A stretch of 64,000 bases of DNA from Hexactinellida sp. DTS-2022 (taxonomy: Eukaryota > Porifera > Hexactinellida): assembly GCA_028753945.1 (NCBI GenBank), contig JAPNXP010000013.1:5085501-5149500 (forward strand), written 5' to 3'. This document shows positions 42,712 through 52,900 of this stretch, in pieces (position 1 is the stretch's first letter; every line of letters begins with the position of its first letter). The position numbers were made by a program, and so were the translations under genes. The notes beneath the pieces were generated by a model, which searched no databases, had not been told where the DNA came from, and saw only the letters and a list, made by a program, of their open reading frames with translations.

Positions 42712-45700
42712 ATGTCCCAAAAACCTAGTTTGGTTGACGAACTTTTGAGTCGTGTAATTCCAACAGAGACAAACGAGATAGAAAAGTTAACCCATAAAGT
42801 TAAGGAATATTACGAATTGAGTTCCTACCAACTAACCTATCTTATAGAAAGGTGTTATATTAAGAAGGACGTTAGTTGTTTGATTATTATCGAATTAAAG
42901 AAATTAAGTTTCGATTTAAATGAAACAAAAGATGAATCTTCTCAGAGAATAAATCGGGAATCGCATTTGACACTTCTGGTTGCTAAGAGGCGAGATGTGG
43001 AATTGGAACTAAACCAGATTTGCTCTCTAATTACAACTGTGGATCAGCTGATCACATTCCAAGAGCTCTATAGGGTTGCTAAGCTAGCTATACATGGGAA
43101 TTTCTATTTAGAAGCTGTTAAGAACATTCTAGAAACAAGTGAAGCATTGGAAAATGTAATACATAAACTCCCGGATAATTTAGCTGTTCATATCCGAACT
43201 GATTTTGAGCTAAATTTAGAATTTGTGCGTAATATGGTGCGAACAATTTGGTTTGAAATTATTCATTTAAGGTGTTACCCCCTTGATATTTCGACACCCG
43301 ACGACCTAATGTTTTTATTGCGTTTTTGGATAGTACTAAGTATTCTAAGATATCCCTGCAAATATTAGAGTTCTACTATCTATTAATCCATAGTTATGAA
43401 CTATGTAAGTTTCAATACAGTACTAATCCATACTAGCCAATAATTGAATTTTGAACCTTTATTTCATTTTTTAGCCCGAAACATGTCAATTATATATTAT
43501 ACCTGAGTCGATTCTCGAGGGTTTCAACCGCATCAGAATTTCAAAATTCCTCCGTCTTCCCCAACTTATTGTCATTTTTGTGAAATTGGTCCAAAAAATT
43601 GCCAAAATTTTGATTAAAAGTGTCCTAATTGAATATTTTTGTATTATAAGGCCAAAACTGCCGCGGTTGAAACCCTTCATCTACGTTTCCTGATCATTTA
43701 AAAAAAAAGTTTGACTTTCTATGATAAATATTCTGGATTTTACATTTTTTTTCCCAAACTCACTTTTTTTTTTATTCAAATTTTTTTTTAAAGTAAATAT
43801 TACGTAATTTAATTTTTTGTTTCTTAAATATTTTCGATTTTTCTGCATTTTTTTTAAAAAAAAATCACGGGTGACATTCTCTGTATCATTTAGAGTATTG
43901 CTGGAAGGAAATATCCCACTTTTAAAATTCCAATTATTTCACGAAATTTCATGCACGTATGCCCTTTTAAAAATTTTTTTTTTTTTTCTTAAATATTTTC
44001 GATTTTTTCTGACTTTAAAAAAAAAAAAAAATTATGGGTGACAATCAGTATATCATACAGAGTATTCCTGGTAAGAAATATTTTCACAATCAATGCCCCT
44101 GAATATCAAGGGGGAAACACCTTAAGTTTTCCAGAAAAAGTAGATAAATATGAAGATGCGATAAAAGTTAGTATTACTTTAGCTCAGCAATATGAAACTT
44201 ATTCGCTAAAGGAAATATGCGAAATGTTGTCACAGCTTAATTTATTGCAAGATTTGTTCAAACAGTTTTCACACTTATTTCTTAAGTTTGTTATAAAACC
44301 TATTTTTAGTATAAGAACAATCTCAGTAATTGTTAATGATTCTGATTTGGAAGATAAAATTAACTTTTCGCATCAAAATGGATTCAATAATTTACAAGAA
44401 TTACCGAAATTATTGACACGCACGCTGCGAATTGTGGCACAAACTTTCACACCTTTCGAATTGGGAAAAGAATTACTGATTGAATTCGGGTTAATTATTT
44501 GGGCGCCAATTACAAAGCTGTTAAATTCTCTCTTACTCGACCGGCAATTCGAAATGACAGAAACCCTAAAATGTGATTGGTTGGCATTTGAAGAAGACAT
44601 GATTTCTATCGGCATTCTAAAAATAGAACAAAAATCTGTTTATTCTCTGCTTTTGAAGTTGGACACTGGATTTAAAGAAAAGAGACAAGCCAACATACTT
44701 GGGGACACCCGTGACCTTATAAAATCCGATCTTTCTCTCACAAAAAACGTTAGTATAAAAGTAAATAATAATAAATTAACCGATTATTTGACTGAAAATA
44801 TTTCCGAATCGGATTTACAATCTCGTTTGTATCTCACAAACCATCCTTTAAGCAACTCTGAAAATAATTATTTGAAAGAAAATTTATTCATATTTCCTTC
44901 TTGTTCAGTTTCACTATTTACAATCGAATTTATTTACAAATGCCATCAATTAATGTTAGAAGCAACTCAAAACCAAACGCAACATGCATTCGATATTATA
45001 AAGACAATCCGTTTAATGCTACAAATGTTCATAAGTTTGACTCCTTACCATCATAAAGTACAGATAAATACTGTACCCAGATCAGTGGCAATATTCTATA
45101 ATAACTGTATGTATATCAGCCATCATCTCATCACACTAGGATTTGAATATAGGGAGAATATGCCAATTCCACTTAACTCTGAAATATGTACTTTCATAGA
45201 TTTCGTTCCGGTTATTAGGAATTTAGGAGAAGAGACTTGGTACGAAATGATTTTAAAACAGAAATCCGAAACGAAGGAAATAATTTCTCCGCTTGAAAAC
45301 TCTATTCAAGGATTATCCGATACGAAAGGTGATTTGGTACAAAAGTGCTTTATATCATTAATCTCACACATCAGTGAACTAAGCTTGGTTTTGAAAGACG
45401 TTCTACCTTTATACTTGGTCCGGGGGTCAATTGGCCTAATTCTTAATGGCACATTTGAATATTGTATAAACTCTGTTTTTAGCTTAACTGATATTTCCGC
45501 TAATGATGCAAGTAAAGCCGCGAATATTTACTCGTTGCTAAGCAACCGTTCTGTCGCTCTGTTCCATATAAACACCGGAAATGAGTCGGAGGTGTTAGGG
45601 GAGGAATGCGAAAGTTGGTTCCGGTTCCAACAGCTGATTTCCCTTCTGGAGGCCAGCTTGAATGAAATCCGCAGAAAATGGGACAAAGGAAGGGGGCCTT

Positions 45701-45798
45701 TCGGGGTGAATTTCAAAGCGAGCGAAGTTAGGAATTTTGTGAAAGGAAGTTTTAAGAATAGCGATAGAAGATCGGATTTGTTGTCTGAGATTAGTTAG
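42712..45798 (+). CDS. ZW10: ZW10, kinetochore and NRZ tethering subunit
   Basis: Exons 42712-43271 and about 44061-45798 join to 765 residues; human ZW10 is 779. Diagnostic blocks are VAIFYNNCMYISHHLITLGF, FIDFVPVIRNLGEETW and the C-terminal EASLNEIRRKWDKGRGPFGV with VRNFVKGSFKNSDRRSDLL. The N-terminal half is predicted helical, like the family. ZW10 recruits dynein/Spindly at kinetochores in the RZZ complex and tethers Golgi-to-ER vesicles in the NRZ complex with NAG and RINT1. The 3' side of the intron is uncertain: AGs before 44061 and before 44076 both keep frame, and a duplicated segment lies just upstream. The first exon could also run further, as reading-through residues look faintly ZW10-like but meet a stop at about 43366. 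Confidence 0.87.
43272..44060 (+). other. ZW10 intron with duplicated acceptor region
   Basis: The intron is T- and A-rich, with long homopolymer runs. Segments 43818-43915 and 43988-44083 are imperfect direct copies: both contain CTTAAATATTTTCGATTTTT, a poly(A) run, GGGTGACA and AGAGTATTxCTGG. The second copy carries the acceptor used for exon 2. An inverted-looking pair GGTTTCAACCGC (43522) / GCGGTTGAAACCC (43662) spans a possible small element. Confidence 0.65.
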
Positions 45799-45881
45799 AA
45801 TATGGAACTAATATTGTTATAGTTCCGGTTATAGTTTCATTAGTTGTGCGATTACTTATTTATCTTGTACTACAAGAGTTA

Positions 45882-46063
45882 CAGTAGAACCTCGTTAATA
45901 CGAACACCAACGGACAGTAATATGTGTTCGCTTTAACCGGAGTTCGTATTAACCGGAGTAATACCCATTGAATAGCCATTGCAGGGACCTGATTTTGTGG
46001 AACCGTTTGTTCGTCTTATCGGAAATTCGTATTAACCGTGTTCGTACTAACGAGGTTCGACTC
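45882..46063. mobile_element. MITE, CAGTAGAACCTCG family, between ZW10 and OGFOD2
   Basis: CAGTAGAACCTCGTTAATAC at the left and ACTAACGAGGTTCGACT at the right. The interior GGAGTAATACCCATTGAATA is shared with 49803-49966. Confidence 0.75.
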
Positions 46064-46110
46064 TATTTGTAAACACACTTGTTTATTTACAATTTTAATA
46101 ATTAGGATAA

Positions 46111-46567
46111 ATGGATTTGTTGGAAGAATTAACAGAATCAGACAGGTTCATATTCCATACATTCCTTACGGACACTGGTGTAACCATGCTAGATACATCA
46201 GCTAATCCTATAGATAGGCTAAAACAGCTGACTGAAATAGTGTCGTGTCATCACGGACACATTGTGCATGGTATTATTAACAAAATGGAAGTTAAACTGT
46301 TAAGTATAGCTTATATTCCCAAACACAAACATTTGTATTCTCTCAGAGATTGGCCGTTATGTGGGGAGTTAGTAACAGCTGTTAAAGAGGCTGAAATAGG
46401 GAAAATATCTAGCTCACTTATAGAGGTACTATATAGTAAACAAACAGATAAACAAATATACTAACTGATATACAAAGAAGTAAACAAATAGATAAACAAA
46501 TATACTAACTGATATACAAAGAAGTAAACAAAGTAACTGACGAACAAACAATCAAACATCTAACTAT

Positions 46568-46600
<33 letters not shown>

Positions 46601-46716
46601 ATGTATAAGTAAGCAAACTAACAAAGAAGTAAACAAACAGATAAACAAACACACTAACTGATATACCAAGAAGTAAACAAAGTAACTGACGAACAAACAA
46701 TCAAACATCTAACTAT

Positions 46717-46749
<33 letters not shown>

Positions 46750-48145
46750 ATGTATAAGTAAGCAAACTAACAAAGAAGTAAACAAACAGATAAACAAACA
46801 CACTAACTGATATACCAAGAAGTAAACAAAGTATGTAACTCTGACAAACAAACAAACAATCAAACATCTAACTAACTAACTAACAAGTATATAAGTAAGC
46901 AAACTAACTGACTGACTAACTATAGAACAAATATATAAGTGAACATACTACATCTAAATAAACATAATAAACAGCAAACTAACAAACAACAAGCAAACTA
47001 ACTAACAAACTAACTAACAAACAAACAAACAAACAAACAAACAAACAAACAAACAAACAAACAAACAAACAAACAAACAAACAAACAAACAACAAACAAA
47101 CAAACAAACAAACAAACAAACAAACAAACAAACAAACAAACAAACAAACAACAAACAAATAAACAAACAAACAAACAACAAACACCTCACTATTTACCCC
47201 TATAGGTGTCTCGAGGTATTTTCATGCTAGAAATATTGCCGCTAGATTTCTGTTCTCAGTTTTTGGAGGAAATATCTAACTTCGAAACCTGGTGCCATGG
47301 CAACCACATAGTTATGCACAGACCAAACTCAATGAACAGATTTGGAGCCATTCTCGATGAGTTCGGATTCAAATCTGTATTTGATGAATTAACCACATTC
47401 CTTCGGCCCTTATTCCGGTTGCTATACGGCGACACGAACGGAGATGTGCGTACTCATCACGGATTTGTGGTTGAGTATGAATTGGGGAAAGATTTAAATC
47501 TGGGATTCCATGTCGATGATGCTCAGGTTTGTAAACACAAACAATAATCATATTTCCACAGCTTATAGCGAAACTTCTATACTAGCGATATTAAATATCC
47601 AACCATTTTTGTATAATAATACAGTAGCTCTGTTATTAAGAACACCAGGGGCCCGTCTTAATATGTTCGTATTATCCAGAATTCATATTCTTTAACCGGA
47701 ATTCTTATAACCGGAGTCAATTGCATGCATTTGTATAGGCTAGGGGAATTAACCTTGTACTCCTTAACCGATATTTCCCTTATCCGTGTTCCTATTAACA
47801 GAGTATACTATATATATCACGTACTACTATCTATCTATCTGTTTGCAGGCTACACTGAATCTGTGTCTCGGCTCGGGGTTCACAGGGGGGGACATTTGGT
47901 TCTCAGGTGTCCGCTGTTCTTCTCACACCAACACCCCCCCTAACAAACAGGAATACTTCAGCTACAAACACAGACCCGGATTCGGCCTATTGCACCTGGG
48001 CAAACACAGACACGGGGCACATGACATTCTGTCTGGCAAGCGAACCAATCTGATTCTCTGGTTTAGAAATGAGGCAGAACGGGAGAGGGAGAGGGAGTAT
48101 TCTAAATATAGAATTTGTCCCGATTGGTGTTGGTATGACAAGTGA
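46111..48145 (+). CDS. OGFOD2: OGFOD2, 2-oxoglutarate/Fe(II) oxygenase
   Basis: Exons 46111-46425, 47206-47526 and 47849-48145 join in phase 0 to 310 residues; human is 350. The N-terminal part is the OGFOD2-specific helical region. The double-stranded beta helix has HRPNSMNRFGAIL, a metal-binding HxD in LGFHVDDAQ, and a distal His with the 2-oxoglutarate-binding Arg in GAHDILSGKRTNLILWFR. These match prolyl-4-hydroxylase-like dioxygenases. The substrate is unknown even in human. The start ATG at 46111 has a purine at -3 and family-like length. The last 15 residues are Cys/Trp-rich (CPDWCWYDK). The HPSE-to-ACO1 region is packed with genes on one strand. Confidence 0.88.
46426..47205 (+). repeat. 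CAAA arrays and 150-base satellite in OGFOD2 intron 1
   Basis: Bases of about 46455-46910 hold three copies of a unit near 150 bases, each with AGTAAACAAAGTAACTGACG, an ACTA run and ATGTATAAGTAAGCAAAC. From 46980 to 47190 follows a near-pure CAAA array. Its orientation is opposite to most intronic GTTT arrays here. Confidence 0.88.
47623..47808. mobile_element. MITE, TGCATGCA family, in OGFOD2 intron 2
   Basis: CAGTAGCTCTGTTATTAAGA at the left; GTTCCTATTAACAGAGTATA at the right. The interior has TTGCATGCATTTGTATAGGC and a small insert around 47690. Confidence 0.7.
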
Positions 48146-48242
48146 CAGGTTTATATGTGTACTACAGTCTACAGTAGACCCTCGCTAATCCGAACAGTGA
48201 TGACATGTTAGAATTAGTTAATACCATATAACGTATATTTGG

Positions 48243-48397
48243 GTACAGTTGAAACCGGTTTTTCTAACTAACTATTTATTCTAAATGTGTAAGAAATTCC
48301 AATTTTGTTTTATTTTCAATCGGTTTATTCTAACTATCGGATTTTTGATACTTTATTTCCTTGCAAAGAATTGGTTAGAAAAAACCGGTTTCGACTT
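48243..48397. mobile_element. MITE, CAGTTGAAACCGG family
   Basis: CAGTTGAAACCGGTTTTTCT at the left and AAAAAACCGGTTTCGACT at the right. The interior has CAATCGGTTTATTCTAACTA. It lies between OGFOD2 and the EGF-like gene. Confidence 0.68.
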
Positions 48398-48572
48398 ACT
48401 TTTATATATCGGCCAACACCTGCTAATATAATTTTATAGCTATTTGTTGTTGTTTATATTTATTTCTAAGTTTGTTTGTATTACTATTTACTATTTACTA
48501 AGTTATAGAATTCATTTAACATTTTTATTTATCTCATATCCTAGCTATTTATCACAAACACAAACACAACAA

Positions 48573-49656
48573 ATGTATTACAACCTGTTGTTTACCTGTT
48601 GTTTACTTGTCCTCCTACAAACCATCTCATCTCAGAACACAACAAACACAACAAACACCCCGTGTGCCATGCTACAGTTCCCCTGCTCACAAATTTGTAC
48701 CGGATCCAACCAATCAGCTGTTTGTTCATGCAACCAGGGGTGGTATCTACATAGCAACGGGTATGGGTGTGTGGAATGTGAACCTGGAACCTACGGGCAT
48801 AGCTGTCTGCAAAGGTTAGTGTTTGTTTATTTATTTGTTTACTTACTTGTTTACTAGTGTGTTTATAACACTGTTTACTAATGTGTTTATTTGTTTGTTT
48901 ATTTGTTTAGTTGATTGTATACTTGTTGTTTACCTGTTGTTTTAGTGTTTGAGTATGTATTTGTTTACTTGATGCTTTACTAGTTTGGTTACTTGTTGTT
49001 TACCTACATTGTTTACCTGTTGTTTACCTGTTGTTTACCTGTTGTTTACGTGTTGTTTACCTGTTGTTTACCTGTTGTTTACCTGTTGTTTACCTGTTGT
49101 TTACCTATTGTTTACCTGTTGTTTACTTGTTGTTTACCTATTGTTTACCTATTGTTTACCTGTTGTTTACCTGTTGTTTACTTGTTGTTTACCTGTTGTT
49201 TACGTGTTGTTTACTAGCTGCAACTGTGGACAGGGCAACGGCTGCGGTGCCATTAACGGCAGTTGCGAATGCAACTCCTGTTGGAGCGGTTTTATGTGCA
49301 GCGACCCTATATCTGCCAGCTGTTTCCGAGAGTTCCTGATTAGTCCGGACAAGTCACTTGACACCTACGGTAACAAGGTTCCGGTCCCACATAACACCTC
49401 GCAGATCCTCGACACCCTGAGGGGGTTCTTCACACCTGGGCTCGCCACGACACTTTTAGGTGTTAGTGTCATAATAGTGTCCGACCGGCCGGACAATGCC
49501 AGGGAACTGCTAAAACTGACCGTTAATTTGGACACAGTTAATTACCTGGCTGTATCGCAAGAAGCTACACTAGGAGCACGCGCAAAAGTTAAGCAGGGAG
49601 AGTGGAGGTGTACCCTCGTGGTTCCAGAGGATAACACCTGGATAATAAACATATAA
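48573..49656 (+). CDS. Small secreted EGF-like protein
   Basis: Exons 48573-48814 and 49218-49656 join in phase 2 to 226 residues. The ATG at 48573 opens a signal peptide ([17 protein letters not shown]). An EGF-like module follows (CAMLQFPCSQICTGSNQSAVC...CSCNQGWYLHSNGYGC), then a laminin/multi-EGF-type linker (CEPGTYGHSC) and a second Cys-rich EGF module (CNCGQGNGCGAINGSCECNSC). The last 110 or so residues have no cysteines apart from one or two and match nothing I recognise. They contain predicted beta strands (LLGVSVIIVSDRP; WRCTLVVPEDNTWII). There is no TM segment. Extracellular ligand or matrix function is inferred only. Confidence 0.72.
48815..49217 (+). repeat. TTGTTTACCTG minisatellite intron
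   Basis: From about 48990 the intron is about 18-20 copies of an 11-base unit, TTGTTTACCTG, with single-base variants. The last copy runs into the TTTACTAG acceptor. The same unit recurs in ACO1 intron at 52735-52883. Confidence 0.9.
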
Positions 49657-49986
49657 ACACACTCGTAAACAACAACAACATACTTATTATTATATTTATA
49701 CTTACTTTTTTTTTCAACTTTTCACTTTTTTTTGTTTTACTTTCTATGTTTTTTTCATAAGTTTTATTTGTTTATTACCAAACAAGTTAATCTGTTATAC
49801 TACTGTAGAACTTCGTTAATACAAACACCAACGGACGGTAAAACGTGTTCGTATTAACCGGAGTAATACCCATTGAATAGCCATTGTAGGGACCTGATTT
49901 TGTGTAACTGTTTTTTTCGTCGTTCATTATTCGTATTAACCGTGTTCGTACTAACGAGGTCTACTGTATATGTTGTTGTTGTTAGT
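49657..49986. other. Spacer between the EGF-like gene and ACO1
   Basis: It holds an AAC-rich 3' UTR start, a T-rich stretch (49706-49760) and a CTGTAGAACTTCG-family MITE at 49803-49966 ending 20 bases before the ACO1 ATG. The MITE would lie in the ACO1 5' UTR or core promoter. Confidence 0.6.
49803..49966. mobile_element. MITE, CAGTAGAACCTCG family, at the ACO1 start
   Basis: CTGTAGAACTTCGTTAATAC at the left; ACTAACGAGGTCTACTG at the right, with TA flanks. It carries the interior CCATTGAATAGCCATTG-like text. Confidence 0.7.
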
Positions 49987-52900
49987 ATGGCTGTTAAGTC
50001 GGCTAATCCATTCGATAAGCTCCTGGAGCCACTGGACTCCCCGGGGTGTGAGAACTGCCATTTCTACAATCCGCAGAAGTTGTCAGATCCGAGATATTCC
50101 CGACTCCCTTTCTCAATCCGAGTATTGTTGGAAGCAGCAATCAGGAACTGCGATGAGTTCCAAGTTTGTTGTTGTTTACAAATACAGTAGCTCTGTTAAT
50201 AGGAACACCAGGGGACCGTCTTAATGTGTTCGTATTATCCGGAATTAGTATTAACCGGAGTAACTTGCATGCATTTGTATAGGCTAGGGGAATTAACCTT
50301 GTACTCCTTAATTAAAGCGATTCCCAACCTTTTTAAACCGTGGACCCCTTATAACAAATATTATACAGTATATGAATCACTGGCTTAACAAATAATTCCC
50401 TTATCCGTGTTCTCCTATTAACAGAGTATACTGTTATACCAAAGTGTGTATTCTCTTATTACCATGTTATCTTATTACACAGGTTAAGAGGAGTGACGTC
50501 ACGACTATCCTGGATTGGGAGCGTCTCCAGACGGGCGCCCCCGTGGAGATCCCGTTTAACCCGAGTCGGGTTCTGTTGCAGGACTTCACAGGAGTGCCGG
50601 CTGTTGTGGACTTCGCGGGTATGCGTGACGCCGTTAAGCGGCTGGGGGGAGATCCCGCCAGGATAAACCCTGTGTGTCCAGCTGACCTGGTTATAGACCA
50701 TTCTGTACAGGTAGGGTATAGTGTGGGTATACGTATTAGTTCCTATTCCTTATTATCAAGATTGAAACCGAATACTGATATATTTGGTAGAACCGAATAT
50801 TATTTGCCGAATAGTTGATATTTGGTTGCGTCAACCGAATACAAGGGAATTATCCAGGAGCGAGAGACGCTCTTTGAAGTATAATTTTATTTTTAATTAA
50901 TTAGGAGCGCGAAATATTTGAATCTTCTCCTATATCGTAACATTAATTTGGGATTTAGGCTTATGGATTGTATGTGTGATAGGTTGATTATACTATGGTA
51001 TATACAGGTTATACTGTATACATATACAGTATGTACTACGGTGCTCTAATAGCTATAATATGTGTGGTAGGTGGATGCTACCGGTAAGGGAGCTCTTGAG
51101 AAGAACCAAGACATAGAGTTCGAGAGGAACCGAGAGAGATTCCAGTTCCTAAAGTGGGGGGCGCGGGCCTTTCACAACATGCTGATAGTCCCCCCTGGGT
51201 CCGGAATAGTGCACCAGGTTAACCTAGAGTTCCTAGCCCGCGTGGTGTTCTGTAGCGAGCAGTTAACCGGCAGAAGTCTGCTGTATCCGGATAGTCTGGT
51301 GGGTACCGACTCGCATACGACTATGATTAACGGATTGGGAATAGTCGGGTGGGGAGTAGGGGGCATTGAAGCAGAGGCAGTTATGCTAGGACAGTCCATA
51401 AGCATGGTGCTGCCTAAGTAAGTTTATACAGTGTAACACTGTTATATAATCACATTGTAACACCTTTAAAGTACCTCGTCCAACAGAATAGACTCGTTAA
51501 TAGGAACACAACAAATATCGGTTAAGGAGTACAAGGTTAATTCCCCTAGCCTATACAAATGCATGCAAGCTAATACGAATTCCTAATACGAACATATTTC
51601 GAGTTACGTAACGCTTCCAAGGGGGTAACCAAATTTACTAATGTGTGATAAACCATCCTTTTTGTGGTGCAAAATGGTAAAAAACGTGACATAGAGAGGG
51701 TGTCTAATTTTCGGAATATTTACACAAATACGTTATCAACGCACATGTACATATGTAATACGTCTAATTCTATAGAGTGGTTGGTTACGAGCTAACAGGG
51801 AAGTTGGGTCCCTTCACCACAAGTACTGACGTAGTACTGACTATAACGCGAAACCTGCGACAGATCGGTGTGGTTGGGAAGTTCGTGGAGTTCTACGGGC
51901 CCGGGGTATCCGCCCTGAGCATAGCCGATAGAGCCACTATATCCAATATGTGTCCCGAATACGGGGCCACTATTGGTTTCTTTCCTGTGGACTCACAAAG
52001 CGTGGAATATCTGAAACAGACAGGAAGGGATGATGTGATTGTGAAGCGAATTGAGACGTACATGCGAGCTGTTGGGATGTTCAGGGACTTCAATGATTCT
52101 AAACAAGTTAGGTGTCAACTGGCGTATGAACACTATATACAGTAGACTCCGCTTAATTAGGACACTTTGAGTATACTGTACTTTGGTCCGAGAGTAGTTT
52201 GATTCAATTAAGTTTGGAACTCAATTAACCGAAAATAATTAAGCCAAACTGTCACTCTGTCCTATAAATCCTGTGAAATTTTGACCACATTAAGCGGAGA
52301 AATCTATTAACCGGTGGTTCTATTAAGCGGAGTCGACTGTATATTTTATAACACCTGATTATATACATTTTAACACCTGATTATACACATTATAACACCT
52401 GTCCTAGGACCCCGTGTTCTCAGAGACGCACTCCCTGGACCTGAGCAGTGTGGTCAGCTGTGTGTCCGGACCCAAGCGCCCGCATGACAGGGTCGCTGTC
52501 ACGGACATGAAACAGGACTTCTTACAGTGCCTTACTAGCCATGTGAGATATTAATCACATTCTAACACCTTAGAAACATAATGCACTCCAATACTTATTA
52601 GCCAGTTCCATATAACAGTTCTATTGACAAGACATTCCACTCTATAAGGCCTGACGGTAATATTGAATAAATACAAATAATCCATAGCGTATCAATAGTA
52701 CATTAGTATGCAGGCCTTAAATACAGAGTTTCTACTATTATTTACTTGTTGTTTACCTATTGTTTACCTGTTGTTTACCTGTGTTTACCTGTTGTTTACT
52801 TGTTTACCTGTTGTTTACCTGTTGTTTACTTGTTGTTTACCTGTTGTTTACCTGTTGTTTACTTGTTGTTTACTTGTTTACAGGTCGGGTTTAAGGGCTA

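Noticed and set aside
43272-43366. Extension of ZW10 exon 1 beyond 43271
   Set aside because: Residues look weakly family-like, but no good donor in a compatible phase exists before the stop; kept as an uncertainty.
46979-47185. 68-residue F-V-C-L frame
   Set aside because: CAAA repeat read on the minus strand.
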